Positions 21,440 through 34,565 of a stretch of DNA of 64,000 nt are shown piece by piece. The stretch is taken from positions 28,089,857 to 28,153,856 of the forward strand of contig CAMTDV010000013.1 of NCBI GenBank assembly GCA_947069175.1. The letters run 5' to 3'. The DNA is from Scalesia atractyloides (Eukaryota; Streptophyta; Magnoliopsida; Asterales; Asteraceae). Position numbers and translations under genes: made by a program. Positions within the stretch are counted from its first letter, which is position 1, and the number at the start of each line of letters is the position of its first letter. The notes beneath the pieces were generated by a model, which was not told where the DNA came from, made no database searches, and saw only the letters and a list, made by a program, of their open reading frames with translations.

Positions 21440-22180
21440 CTAGAGAGGGAGAGGGAGTATTAGGGTTAGAATCAAGAGTATGATGTAAGATTATGTATTT
21501 TAGGCAAGTGAATTAATGAATAATTCGGACTATCCATTTACCATTGGACTATCCATATTAGTGTTTGGTTTAGGCGGGAAAAAGCATCTGAGGTGAAACC
21601 AGGGGTGACATGTGTCCCCTAATGGTTTCTTTTATATAATATATAGATTTAATTTAAAACTTGTTATGACACGAGAGGCAAACGAATTTCCAGTTGTTTA
21701 ACAAATTGTGGCAAGTAAGAGGCAAATAATGGTGAAAGCTAATGTAGAGAAGAGAAGTGTTGCGACAAATGGAGTAAATGCAGCATGCACTCTCTCCACC
21801 CTAATATCTTTTTATAAACAGAAAACACATTATATAAAAATAATTTTGAATGATGCCATCTCATCATTAGAAGATGGTTTCTACGACGTCTATGTGTTTG
21901 GTACTTCTTCTAACAGTTCACTTTGTTGTATATGATGAAGAACGACACAATATCATCACCTTGACCACTTTAAGTAGGGATGATTTTCTATGTGATGGAA
22001 ATCACAACCCATTATCTAAAAAATTGGTTAATTTGGGTAAATAAATGCTACATGAGTTCATTTGGGAAACTTGGCTCTTCTCAAATTATATAATGAGTCC
22101 AAATTAGTCATTCTTATAAATCGTCGGTCAAATTTGGTGACCACTATTTGAGACCATTGTTTGTCACTGCCTATCTACTC
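21440..22180. other. Intergenic, no feature recognised
   Basis: The start may hold the promoter of the gene relic. A small frame at 21708-21935 has no recognisable domain and AT-rich neutral composition; I do not call it a gene. Confidence 0.4.
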
Positions 22181-22219
22181 GTTGTTGCCGACACCACTTG
22201 CCGCCACCGCCACTACTGA

Positions 22220-22600
22220 TGTATCTACCCTCACTACCGCCACCATCAGCATGATCGTTGTCACCAATTACACTATTTATCACTAGAGTAATTACACTAC
22301 TTATAACTAAATTAATCATCCTACAATTATATTTACTCCAGTAATACAAAGTAATTACTCTTGTTATACTAACAATAATGCTACTTATAGCTAGAGTTTA
22401 CACAACTATGATATTTACTCTAGTTATACAAAGTAATTACTTTAGTTATACCAACAATTACCTTACTTAAGTACTCTGCTTATAAGTAGGGTGATTACAC
22501 TAATAATATTTATTTTACTTATACAACGTAATTTTATACTAACAAGTACACTATATATAACTAAAGTAATTACACTTCTTATGACTAGAGTAATTACACT
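22220..22600. repeat. Degenerate repeat of GTAATTAC/ACTCTAGTTATA motifs
   Basis: Short phrases such as AGAGTAATTACACTA and ACTCTAGTTATAC recur many times with variation on both strands, giving an imperfect AT-rich tandem repeat. Confidence 0.6.
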
Positions 22601-23104
22601 ACAATGATATCCACTCTAGTTTACAAAGTAGAGTAGTTACTCTAGTTATGCTCGCAGTTTTCGAAAGCGCAAGGCAAACTTAAGCTGCAAAGGGTGACCC
22701 TTGGGAGTGCAAAGCGCTTAAAAAGCGGGTGATTTTTTTAAGTAAGATGTTTAGTATAAAAACTTTTTAAGGGTTTTAGATATGTTTTAGACTTCTTTAG
22801 GGTTAGTTTAGGCTGATTCCAGGCTTGTTAAGGGTTGGTATAAAGTAGAGTAATTACACTACAATGATATCCACTCTAGTTTACAAAGTAGAGTAATTAC
22901 TCTAGTTATGCTCGCAGTTTTCGAAACCACAAGGCAAACTTAAGCTGCAAAGGGTGACCCTTGGGAGTGCAAAGCGCTTAAAAAGCGGGTAATTTTTTTA
23001 AGTAAGATGTATAGTATAAAAATATACTTTTTAAGGGTTTTAGATATGTTTTAGGCTTTTAGGGTTAGTTTAGGCTGATTCCAGGCTTGTTAAGGGTTGG
23101 TATA
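22582..23104 (+). repeat. Direct tandem duplication, about 260 bp x 2
   Basis: The segment beginning TAATTACACTACAATGATAT near 22590 recurs near 22851, through GCAAAGGGTGACCCTTGGGA and AAGGGTTGGTATAA, with a few base changes and a short indel. The second copy ends at about 23104. No coding content is seen. Confidence 0.8.
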
Positions 23105-23429
23105 ATTTTCTTAGACCTCTTCAGACATCTTTTGGCTGGAATTTCATTGGAACTTGGCTGAAAAATATGCCTGAGGGCTTGAAAGTAGGGCGTTTGAAAT
23201 GAAGCGAGAAGGTTGCGTTAGGCTAGAAAAGTAAGATTAGGCGCGCACCTGGATGAGCCTAGAAAACAGAGGTTATACCAATAATTACGCTACTGATAGT
23301 AGAATTGATATATTTATAATATTGCCATTGTTGGGTTACGAAGTCCTTGTTTTATTGAGCCTATTTGGCGTATACAATTTGAAGACAACTTGGGCGCCTC
23401 ATTTAAGGCCCGTTGTACAAACCTGGTAT

Positions 23430-24020
23430 TTTTAATAACTGGTTTCGGTTATGAAACCGGTTTCGGTTTCTTGTTTAAGGGTTGAAATCAGTTATTGTTA
23501 TAATTGGTTTGTTCCGGTTCCAGTTATTTGACCAAAAAACCATACCCTATGTGCGCGGTTCCGAGTAGGGTTCGGTTCCGGTTCTTAAGAAACCGCGTAT
23601 TAAAATACCCTATTTTCGGGTTTTATACCCTATTTCCGAGTTTTTTAGTTCTATATTTTTTATATTTTTTAAATATTATATTGCGTTTTATTACCCTATT
23701 TTCTCGTATTTTTTGTTTATTATATATATGCATTGTATAATGTAAGAAAATTAATATAAATGCACTAACATTAATTTAAAAGAAAGATATTAGAATCATG
23801 TATCGGGTATAGCGGGGTATAACCGATTTTGGTTCCGGTTCATGTCCGGGTTCGGGTATTAATCGGGTATGATCGTTCCGGTTCCAGGTATTGAGATCAA
23901 AATGCATACCCTGATCTATACCCTACGAGTAGGGTCAGTTCCGGTCATGGATACAAAATACCCGGGTATTAAAAAAACCGGTTTCGGGTTTTTTTACCGG
24001 ATACCTTTTTTGTGCACCTC
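23430..24020. repeat. GGTTTCGGTT/TACCC-rich degenerate repeat
   Basis: Repeated runs of CCGGTTTCGG, GGTTCCGGTT and ATACCCTATTTTCGGG, with complementary halves, surround an AT-rich middle and end near TGCACCTCTACCC. This is the look of a small non-autonomous plant repeat; the type is not settled. The frames in it are low complexity. Confidence 0.4.
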
Positions 24021-26310
24021 TACCCATTGGTTTTTTTTGTTCACAAGTTATTTAACCTAATTGTGTTTCTATATGTAATCGTGTATTTTAATATTTGTAC
24101 CGTGCTTAATAAACTATGTAGTTGCAGGTCGCGGACATAGGATTCACACCAAATCCGAATCATGTAATTCTGTTCGTTTACGTGATATTCATTTGTGTTG
24201 AGAGTTGGTTCGCTTCCACGTTGCCACTTTGTTTCTAACAGTCATCCATGTGGATTTTGCTCTATATTACTCATTTCACATGTTTAGTAGGTTAATTCCT
24301 ATTTATATGCAATCCCACATTCCCACCCATCCACAAGAATACAAAATCATGTACAAAAGCAACATAATATGCGTTTCAACAGTGATGTCATCATTCGTAG
24401 GGTTTTATCAGAGATTAATCTCTGGTCTATCAAGACCACCATCGGCACAACTGCCATCGCCTAGTCAACCACCGTCGATGCTCCACATATACCAACCACC
24501 CACTTCTGTGCTTCTTTTCTAGAACGATTCATCTTGAGTCAATTTCATTGTACCCGAACCCATTCTGCCTCAAATCCATGGTTGTAAAAATCCTGACTAG
24601 CATTTGATTTAATCGCTAGTCGGAGGTTCACCGAGTAATTTTCCTCTAATCGGCCAATTAATCGCTATGTGATGTGGTACGAGCGTGGTATAATTTTTAG
24701 TATATTTTTAGCACCTTTACTCGTTTATCAAACTTTAAATTTATAAAACACGATATAACACAATCACTCTCTATAGCACGTTACGGCAAGTGCACCCATC
24801 GTTGGCGTAGTATAGTGATGGTAAAAGACCAAGGTCGTCCAAGGATACAAGAGCTTTTAATACCAGAGTATCGTCAACGTCTAATCTAACCAAAATTTTG
24901 AAAAAAAAAGATGTTAGTAAATAAAATTAAAAAGAGAAAATAAAATATTAAAAGAAAAAACAAGATAGAATCACTTGGTTCCGACTTCTCTTTTACGTAT
25001 TCTTTGATGATTTCCTCACGTTGGGCTTTTTAATGCATTATCTTAGTTATAGTGGCATGTCCCTCTTTTGGAGGCAACGCTACCCTTAGCCATATTTGTC
25101 TGAGTTAGCAGGGATAGAGTCCCGCAAGGTCGGATTATTGAAAGATAATTAAATAGGTTATTAATGCAAAATATGGTATGTCCATCTTTTGGAGGCAAAG
25201 CTACTCTCGGTCATATTGGTCTAAGTCAACACGGATACGGTCCCAAGGACGGTTTAAAGTTTTAATAGTAATTTATTTATAGGGAATTCAAGCCATTCTT
25301 ACTTCCCCCGATTGATGCTATCTAACTCAAGAGAAGTCCTAATAAGCTTGAATCAAGTGCTCGCAGGATATATACACTGAACGAGGCAAGAACTTTACCA
25401 AAACCACCCTTCTAACCCCCTTCTAGATAGTTAACGTGCTTTATATAGACCATAAAGACACAAATGAGTGAATCAACAAAACATGAAAAATGACAGAGTA
25501 AAGTTCACTTTCAATATAAAAAAACTAGTTATTAAAGTCATTAATATAAACCCAAATAAAAAGTAGCCAAAGCTTGAAATCAAAAGTAATACATAAAAGA
25601 TTCGTCTTCACCAAGTGATGTAAGAGATTAGCCAAGCATGACCTTTATTTGACAAGAAATCTTACGATCAATCTTGGATCCCTAAACTACTACACACACT
25701 CTAAACGTAAACGGATGTGGTGGATGATGGTGTAAGAGTGGTGGTGAAATGGTGGTGAGTTGGAGACGGGGCTGCCAAGGGATGAATTGGTATTTAATCA
25801 AGCACCTTTATTTATACCTATAAACATACCCTTCACACGGGGCACCCTCTCTGTATTCATTAATTGCCCAGTGTAATCTGTATGCACACACGGCCCCGTG
25901 TGTCAGAGGGCACGGCTTCGTGGTCTGTACTTTGTTGTCCTTTGAGAGATTCTGCAAATCTGGGAATTGACAACGGCCCCGTGTATTTTGTCAGCTCTGT
26001 TTGTCTTTTTATGCATGGACTCTTGAGTGGGGCACGACCACATGCTTTGGTGGCATGGCCCGTGCTTGTCTTCTAGTTTGTGTGTTTGTTCTTGGGGGTG
26101 TAGCTTGAAGGGTAGGCCTGGTGTAATTCATATGTTGCATTTTGCGCATATTATTATGCCTTGTTTGATATAATTTATATGTTACATTTTGCGCATACTA
26201 TTATATGGTCACCGATAACACTAAGCAGTCCTAATTAGCAAAAATCGGTGGTTCTGGCCAATTACTGGTCAAATTCTGGTCATTTTACGGTCAAACCTTA
26301 TAAATTTCGG
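24020..26310. other. Non-coding patchwork with LARD-like stretch
   Basis: At 24770-25800 there is a repeat with GGCAAGTGCACCCATCGTTGG and, twice, a GGCA(A/T)GTCC..TCTTTTGGAGGCAA(C/A)GCTAC unit (about 25044-25085 and 25163-25206). The flanks (24600-24720 and 26210-26310) share phrases about GGTCA/CGGT, hinting that the repeat inserted between them. No coding region is seen. Confidence 0.35.
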
Positions 26311-27326
26311 TGTCACACCCCGACCCGCAGGGAATAAAAGTCGGGGCATAATTGGGTTATCACCAAAGCTCTTGATGTTTACTAAGATGTTTCATATTTA
26401 TTAAATTCAAATTACAACTTAAATATCCAAAACAAAATCCATACAATTACAAGAAAATGAAACTACATAATCATTCCAAAGCATAAACTTGTTTATTCTT
26501 CTAGGCCTTCCTAAGTGTTTCCTGTCTCAGCTGGATCACCTGTATCATGTGTAAAACGGGGGAGGTTTTGGGTCAACAAAAGTTGGCGAGTGAACCTTGA
26601 TAAAACATTGTTACTAATTTCTTGTTTTATTTAATAAGGAAAATTTGTGCAATAATCACATGTGAGCAAACATATATAGATAAACAAACACAAACCACTT
26701 TGGATGAGTATATGACATGAATGATGATGTATGTGAGATCAAGGCTCAATCAAACGGAGCCGATCTAATGAGGCACCTGATGCTCAACCCGTATCCCACG
26801 GGGAACTGATGGGCCTAATGAAATGCGTGCACTGAAAATGATAAATCCAATCTACATATAATTCACACAGCAATTGATAACATTTGATACACATTTGATC
26901 ACGGATAAGATGTATGCACAAGTGTTTTAAATAAAATAAAAGAATTATACGACACATGATACACCCCAAAACATGATTAAAACGGGGAATTGGTAGAGAT
27001 TCACTCACAGTGGATGCGTTTCTTGATGACGATGAATGCGCACGAATATTATGACGCAACCGACGAGGGAAAAACTAACCTAAAATAATAACGAAATGAT
27101 TCGGTAATAAATAAATTTTATTTGAGATTAATATTTTTAATTAGTGCTCTTAATGGGTTTGTTAGATTTATTTTTATGAGTTTAAGGAAATTTTCTAACT
27201 TTAAGAATCTTATTTTAAGTATTTTTAAATGATTTTTCAATTAAATAAATAAATAAAAAGAAATAAAAAAAAGTTGACTTTTACGTTGACCGTTGACCGG
27301 GTCTGACCGGTCAGACTGTGTTTTCT

Positions 27327-27748
27327 ATGCGTTGAGTGAGGTTCGAACTCAGGACCTCTCGTATACGTGCACGCAGCTCTACCAACTGAGTTACGTGTCT
27401 AACCCGAAATATTCTCTTGTTTTATATTATATATATATATATACTAATTAACTTTAACCTTATTTAGTTTGTATCAAAAATGATTTAATATGGCCGAACC
27501 GGCTTCAGAGACCCGGAGTCGAACTCGGGACGTTCGGTTCGAGTGCGCACAGCCCAACCAGTTGGGCTGTGTGTCTAATCTGCTTAACTACTGAATTATA
27601 TTCCTCTTATAAACATTCTGTGACTTGATCTGATTAGGTTCTAAAAATGTTGGTTTTATTTCTGAAAGTCGGTAACATGTGCGATTCGAACTCGGGACGT
27701 GTGTATTGTATGTGCACACAGTCCAACGCTGGATGTGTATCTAACCGG
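27327..27748 (-). other. tRNA-like array in solo LTR
   Basis: Units on minus are at 27673-27748, 27506-27580 and 27327-27404. The middle unit has CACAGCCCAAC/GTTGGGCTGTG arms, a different sequence from the CACACAGTCCA/TGGACTGTGTG of LTR 2 but fully paired. The last has GTAACTCAGTTGGTAGAGC (A-box-like) and GAGTTCGAACCTC. Confidence 0.6.
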
Positions 27749-28461
27749 TTATATACCCGATTTTAATTATACTAATACACATGTTTAACTTCATCTTCTT
27801 CACTTATAGAAATAACAGATCACTGAAATTCGACTGTTCTGTTTAATCGACCACAACTTATACTTGATTGAAATGGAAAGAAGATTAAGTAATATGGTAT
27901 ACCAAACAAAGAGTTTTCTTCAGAATTCCGGCAAGATTTCGTCGGCTCTGATTTTGAGATTTCTGGCTGTATGAACTGTTTTTAACAGTTTCGATTATTG
28001 GTTTGAACAATTAAAGTATAAATCAAGAGATAGCAGGGAGGTTTAGACAATTATACCGTCTGAAGACAACTGCGGTTTTTTGTTCATGATTCCGCTTTCC
28101 GGCGATATTCCGGCGAGTGCAGAGGAACTCCGCGACGTGCTCTGGAAAGATTAAAGCTTCGAAAGAGTGTGCGGTTCTGAGCGAAAGGGTTACCAGATGT
28201 TTGAGTGGGTATTTATAGGGAAGAACAGCTGATTTGGGTTTGAATTGAGGTCAAAGTTCGCAATTAAAGATTTCCGACGGTTATGACTGGAATTGAGTGC
28301 CGGCATCAGTTATAACTGATGTCGAAATCAGTTATATGCGTTTCAGTCAAGGAGGATAGCCAAAATCGCGAAAATGTCGGTTTTTCCGGTGAGTGCGAGT
28401 TTCGGGCGCGCTGATTCACAGATTTTGACTTTCGGTTTTTATTTCAATATTAAACACAAAC

Positions 28462-28533
28462 GAAGTGTGTGGCGGAGCGGTGTGTTGTGTGTTTGTGCTT
28501 GCGGGTGACCCGGGTTCGAAACCAGGCGTCTCC
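28462..28533 (+). other. tRNA-like unit facing the array, solo LTR
   Basis: GTGTGTGGCGGAGCGGTGTG gives an A-box-like part and GACCCGGGTTCGAAACC a B box. The T-stem has one mismatch (CCGGG with CCAGG). Confidence 0.5.
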
Positions 28534-28718
28534 ATTTTATTTTTTATTCACTATTTATTAGTATTTATAAATTATGGTTTTTAAATTATAAAGTATTTAT
28601 TAATTATGTATTGTTTAAAATTAATCTGAATAATAAATACGCAACGAAACTTATAACTGATTATTGATTAATAAACAAAGCGGGTTTTGAAACCGTTTTC
28701 GACGAATGTTACTTTCGG

Positions 28719-30590
28719 TGATTAATCTTGTTCACTTAAAAAATGAGTCGATTAGGGGTTAAAACTTTCCTTGCTAAAATAATTTCACATAAAAATGTGT
28801 GTGTACGCGCGCGCGCACACACATATATATAACCGATATTGCATATAAAAATCTAAATCCGAATTAATCCTGTTTAATAGCGATTCTTACAACACTGCTC
28901 AAACCAATGTGAACTTTTTTAAATGGCTTGCGTTTACTTGAACTCATTTTTTACTTAAAACTCATTCTATCCCCGCACCCAACTCAACCCGAACCATTCG
29001 TTTTCAAGGCTTAATTTTCTCGTTGCGCGCTACTAAGGACAAAGTCAAGTTACGAGAATCCATGTAGCAACAATTATAATCAGAAATTTTAATAGATTAA
29101 TGAATACTATTTGTTTTGTGATACTATCTTTGGATGATTATTAACCATAAGTTCCCAACTTGTAACTTTAATGACGTGATGGATTAATAAATAAAGTCAC
29201 GTTATAGGATCGATTCATATTAAGTTAGCCATGAATTTTGTGGTGAATGAGAATTGCATTAGAAAGTTTTTTTTCTAAGAAAAATAATTAAATACCCATC
29301 TTTTTGTGTCGAACATGTGAGGAAGGACGATGACTAATTGACCATTCTACGGCCCATTTTGTGGTTGAGGAACAAGTGTTATATGACTAGTTAATGACGG
29401 TGACAAATTCCAATCTATTGACATGAAAACATATTAGTATGAATTTACGATTTTATTTTATCAATAGATGGTTACATGTTTAAGAAAACCAATCATCACC
29501 CGCTGACTGTGACACATCAATTTTGAATAAACTAGAATTAGGGAGGGGGGGTGTTTGTCACAAACGACAATTTCTAAACGCGACACTTATAGCATAATTG
29601 CTATGATAGAAAACAACAATTAAATACGTTTATTAAATACGTTTATTTTAAGACAAACTAATATTTAAAACAAATTAAAAAGATACAATGTCAACAACAT
29701 TTTTGCTTATACTACACGATTAAACCTAAAATGTCTAATCTATGCTAATGCATCTTAGTGACAAAACCGGTTATCCCGTCTTCGTTAAGCGATTAAGCTT
29801 CCAACTGGTCTAGCTTGTCGATATCGTTTGGAACCCTGACTTACATAGTCGGTCGGTCCCTAACCTTACTTCTTCAATTTCTTCCAAAAACATCGTGGGC
29901 TGATCTTTGTTCGGCCTTATGGTTCTGGCTTTTTGACCCCACGAACTTGAACCGAATGCTGGTGCAGGTTCGCAGACCCACATTAACTCTATAAACGAGA
30001 ATGGAGAAAACAGGATTGAAAGGCCGAAAGCATACCAATGTGACGGAATAATAGCTTCCAAATGAAGTCAACCAAAAACTGCAAAATAACCTAACAAAAA
30101 CAATAAATCATCACACACATTTAGGTTATCTATGTTACAAATTAAAATATCAAACTATTCAAATAAAGAATGAAGAAAAAAGTCTTCGAAGAAGCCAAAG
30201 TTAGAATCAAGATGACTATCACACATTACATCGTCACATCATCAGGTCGGATGCCCCACCAAGATACGTATTATATCAAATGGATAAATACGCCATGGCT
30301 ACATAGTGAACGACAACTATTTTAAAGGCAAATAAAAGATGACCATGGTCAACAATGCGCCAAGGATGCAACAAGCATGACCCTCAAAAAAACAGTTAAA
30401 TAACTAAGCTCAGAGGTGTCGTATGGCATAAGCATATAATGCCAAGCCAAATCCTCACCAATATCATAGCTTTGCCTCTTGAAAGAAGATTGTTGTTAAT
30501 CATTTAGGGAAAAAACTAGTACATTAGCCAATAACAACATAATATAACCAACAAAGACCATGTAAATAACATTGCACACCCAAACGACCA
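28719..30590. other. AT-rich stretch, no gene recognised
   Basis: It includes a short alternating CG/CA/TA run (28803-28832). A frame on minus at 29810-30061 has balanced amino-acid use but no motif I know; it is not called as a gene. Confidence 0.4.
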
Positions 30591-31410
30591 CAATGAAGGT
30601 CAAAACAGCCATAAAACAAAGTTCGTAAGCAATAGACGACTGCATTTTAAGTTACCAACCCAAGTCCAAAGCAACATCAATGGTAATGGTCTTCAATGAC
30701 CTATAAGTCATCCTCATGGACCCAAGAAACAAACATGTCACCAAGACAAGGCCAAAGTCACATCACAAACTGTTTCAAACCACTTAGGCTAGGCAACTTG
30801 TACATTAGCCAACAACAACAGAACCCAAATGGCCATAATGAGCATCAAAACAGGCATATAACAAAGCTCATAAGCAGTAGATGGCTACAACATTAGTTAC
30901 CGAGCCAAGCCCAAAGCAACTTCATAGCCAATGGTCTGCGATGATCCATAGAACATCTTCATCGACCCACAAACAAACGTCACAAAGATAAAACACCTTA
31001 AGCCACAAAAGATCTCTAGTAAACACTATCGTTACACCATCAAAACAGCCATAAAACAAAGCTCATAAGCAATAGATAGCTGCAACATAAGTTACCAATC
31101 CCAAAGCAGCATCATAGTTAGCGGCCTCTAATGATCCATACACCATTAGACTTGACAAAAAAAGTCACAAAGACAAAAAAAACAGCTTTAAAACAGCAAA
31201 GGAACTCTAGTGAACATTAGAGTTACACCAACACAAAGCCTTAAACCAAATCCAAGGTTAAACAACAACATCATAAGACCCAGATTCACATAAAAAGGAA
31301 CATGCACCAACAGACCATTCACATAGGCACAAAACCTAGAAATTAAACGACAAATTGTAAGCCATCGTCTTGAACGACGGAAGAACAACCCTAAAAAAAG
31401 ACCACACAAC
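30590..31410. repeat. Degenerate minisatellite, period about 195-245 bp
   Basis: The phrase ATCAAAACAGCCATAAAACA with AAGCTCATAAGCAATAGAT recurs at about 30598, 30843 and 31037, followed each time by related text (AAGTTACC.A.CCCAAAGCA, ATGATCCATA, AACAAACGTCACAAAGA). Three or more decayed units are present. The right edge is cut by the element at 31416. Confidence 0.6.
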
Positions 31411-32409
31411 AACAACGTCACACCCTGACCCGCAGCGGATAAGATAGTCGGGGCATGATTGGGTTTTCATCAAAGCTCATGACATTTACTATTATAGAAG
31501 TTTAATATTTATTATTTCAAATTTAAATAAAACATTCCAATGACATTTAATTCAAACAAACACTATAATGTTCCAAACAAACTGCAAATAACATTTTATT
31601 TTCTTCTAAGGCCCATGTCCTACATGATCCTTGCTTTAAACCTGTTCACCTGTATCATGTGTAAAAATAGAGTTTTGAATCAACATAAGTTGGCGAGTGA
31701 ATCCTATTTAATCGTTAAGAAAATGATATGTTTATTATTTTAATAAAATATGCATTAACCAAATATGAGAAACATCGTGCATGTAATCTAAACCACAAAC
31801 CACATCTTAAACTAATAATGTACATGTGAGCACGATAAGCGATGTGCTGCGAGATCAAGGCTCAATCAAATGGAGCCGATCTAGTATAGGAGGCAACGCG
31901 ACGCTCCACCCGTAAGTAACGGGGAACAAATGGGCCTAATGTGAGAGATTGACTGAAATGAGAAATATAAACACAAAATGACAATAAACAACAATATCAC
32001 ATAGCACCTTAGATCACATAATGGTAGTAGCACAAGATTTGAATTAGTGAGATAAACAAAAGCGACACATGATACACCCCAAAAACATGAATAAAGGGGG
32101 GGTTGTAAGGAATTCACTCACAATGGGTGCGATTACGATTCGACGAAGATTACGCATGATTGAGATACCAAGCGACGATAATGGCTAACCTAAACATTCA
32201 TATAATAATTTAGACAAACATATTCTTTCGGTTAAGTTTAGTATTTTTAATTAGTTTGTTATTATTTAGATTGATTTATTATTATTATATATATTTTGAT
32301 TTGTGAATAAAATTTAATATATAAAAATATATTTTTAGGGAAAATAATTAAAGGTTTTTGTTAATAAAAACTATATTTTCTCCCATGAATCGAACCGGTC
32401 GACATTAGG

Positions 32410-32825
32410 CAGTGTATGGGATTCGAACTCGTGACCTCTCGTTTACGTGCACGCAGCTCGACCAACTGAGATACGTGGCTAACCCGGAATATATCAAGAT
32501 TTAATTACATTTATACACTTACTGGATTAAATCATATTTTGATTAAAAAAAATGGTTGGATAGGTTATAGGAATCGTGTGATGGAACCGGCTCGGACCCG
32601 CGACCTGTTGTTTCGTGTGCACACAGCCCGACCAATTGGGCTGTGTGTCTAACCCAAAGGATATAGGAGTTTAATTAATCTTATATACATACTAGGTTGT
32701 TTCATAACTGGGTTATAAAAAGGTTTTGTAATATTCAGGGAATCAGAAAACGTATCATGACTCGAACCCGGGACCTGTGATTCATGTGCACGCAGTCCAT
32801 CCACTGGACTGTGTGTCTAACCCGG
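32410..32825 (-). other. tRNA-like array in 3' LTR of the 31-39 kb element
   Basis: Units on minus are at 32757-32825, 32585-32655 and 32410-32487. Hairpin arms are CACAGTCCA/TGGACTGCGTG and CACAGCCCAATT/GGTCGGGCTGTG. The last unit has TATCTCAGTTGGTCGAGC and GAGTTCGAATCCC. Confidence 0.58.
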
Positions 32826-33398
32826 TAATTACAAGTTTTAGTTTCATTTATACACAGACTCACTTCGTCTTCTTCATTTCAAAAATACATAAACTGATAA
32901 ACCCGTCTGAACTTTGATTAGCTCTTCTTTTACTAAATATTAGATAGTTAAATATAAGATTTATAAGGATTAAAAGGATAAAGTAAAGGAAATATACCGA
33001 AATGAAGACACTTTAAAAAAATCCGGCGAAGTTCCGACTTCCGGCGAGGTGTATTTGAAGAACAGGAACCTTCACAGAGTTTTAGTGAGGTTTTGCAAGA
33101 GTGTGCATTCTGCTTGGGTTCTAAAACTCCGTTTTATAGACGAGGCAGTAGCTTGAATTCGGAATTTTTCGGTTTCGGTCAAAATCTTAAATGGTGAGAT
33201 GATTGCTTAACTGATTTAGAAGTGTTGACTCGGTAATTGAGTTTAATTGCATTTAAAGTTGGTTCATCCGTTAATTGCCGAGAATCAATTGTTTGATTGA
33301 TTTCGGATTAGTCGCATTTGTTACAAAGCGGCTTTCTTTTGAATCCCAGATCAAAGTGTAAGTTAATATAAGAATTAATTGAGTCGGATATATCAGAT

Positions 33399-33471
33399 GT
33401 GGGCGAGTGGTGTAGTGGTGTGTTGGGTGTTTGGTTTTGTGGAGACCCGGGTTCGATCCCACGGTCCACCC
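33399..33471 (+). other. tRNA-like unit facing the array, same LTR
   Basis: GTGGGCGAGTGGTGTAGTGG and ACCCGGGTTCGATCCC give A- and B-box-like parts. It is more eroded than its relatives in LTR 2. Confidence 0.45.
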
Positions 33472-33689
33472 TTTATTTGTTTTTTTTTCTTTAATAAATA
33501 TTATATTTATATATTTTTTTATTATTATTATTTTATTATCTTTGTTATTATTTATTAATATCACGATATCTATTAAACGACTAACATAAATTTGAAACCA
33601 AAGATCATAACATATACTCGATTACAAAACGAGCGGTTTTGAGAACCCGTTTTTCGTCAGATGTTACAGTATCCCCTACTTTTAGAAAT

Positions 33690-34565
33690 TTCGTCACGAA
33701 ATTTAAGTGGTAGTAGGTTTATCTTGGAAAAGATGAAGGTATTTTTGCGCATTGAGTCTTCACGTTCCCAAGTGAATTCAGGTCCTCGTTTTGACTCCCA
33801 ATGCACCCTGACTATTGGAATCGACTTCGTCTTAAACGTTTCTCACCGAAGTCCATGATTTCTACAGGTCGTTCTACAAAGTGCATCGACTCATCAATTT
33901 GAATATCTTCTAACGGTATATGAAGATTTTCGTCGGCAAGGCACTTTTCAAGTTTGAGACATGGAACGTCGGATGAATCTTGCTGAGTTCTTCAGGTATG
34001 TAGGCTACAGGACCAACTCTCTCGAATATTTTAAATGGTCCAACATAGCGACGTGCTAGCTTGCCTTTTTGTCCAAATCGAACAACTCTCTTCCATGGTG
34101 ATACTTTAAAAGTACTTGATCGCCAACAGAAAACTCGAGTGGCTTCCTTCGTTTGTCCGCGTAACTCTTTTGACGACTCTGAGCTGCCAGAAGATTGTTG
34201 TGAATTTGGAGAATCTTATCGGTTGTTTCTTGGATTAATTCCGGCCTGGTGATCTGTGCTTCACCCATTTCGTGCCAACATACGGATGACTGGCACTTAC
34301 GACCGCATAGTGCTTCAAAAGGATCCATACAGATGCTAGAGTGATAGCTTGTTATTGTATGAAAATTCGACCAATGGTAGATGGGATCCCAATTGCCCTT
34401 GAAGTTGATAACGCATGATCATAACATGCCTTCAAGGTCTGAATTGTGTGCTCAGATTGACCATCAGTTTGAGGATGAAAAGCGGTACTGAGGTCTAATC
34501 GAGTGCCTCACGCTGATTACACGACTTGCCATGCGTGAAGTAAAATGCTCATCTCGATCCGAGAT
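33690..34565 (-). pseudogene. pol: Integrase C-terminal remnant
   Basis: The minus strand encodes the end of a Ty3/gypsy integrase: the QTDGQSE-type region near 34480, then PFEALCGRKCQSSVCWHE (34056-34328 frame), the QKSYADKRRKPLEF and VGDQVLLK segment, and the GPVAY...HVSNL region. Frameshifts and stops break it. It starts abruptly inside the integrase core and everything upstream in pol is missing. The remnant lies between the hairpin unit and the 3' LTR, the place where pol ends in an autonomous element. The tandem element at 1-13406 lacks this segment altogether. Confidence 0.8.

Larger units (their letters stand above)
26311..28713 (-). mobile_element. Solo LTR of the gag lineage, TSD TTCGG
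   Basis: The left end is TGTCACACCCCGACCCGCAG. The right end is CGAATGTTACT, with the last base changed from A. TTCGG precedes (26306-26310) and follows (28714-28718), a 5-bp target duplication as expected for Ty3/gypsy. No PBS or internal sequence adjoins, so it is a solo LTR formed by LTR-LTR recombination. It has all the lineage modules on minus: CACTGTGAGTGAATC block, hairpin module, tRNA-like array. Confidence 0.88.
31416..33668 (-). repeat. 3' LTR of the 31-39 kb element
   Basis: On minus it starts TGTAACATCTG and ends TGTGACG (last base changed from A). It carries the hairpin module (31860-31938), the block TTTGGGGTGTATCATGTGTC and the tRNA-like array. A polypurine tract, AAAAGTAGGGGAT on minus, adjoins at 33671-33683. 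Confidence 0.88.

Noticed and set aside
24205..24522. Plus-strand frame with Pro/Ser-rich end
   Set aside because: Low complexity and no recognised domain; taken as chance.
29810..30061. Minus-strand frame as a protein gene
   Set aside because: No motif recognised, no neighbouring exons with splice sites, and overlapping alternative frames of similar length.
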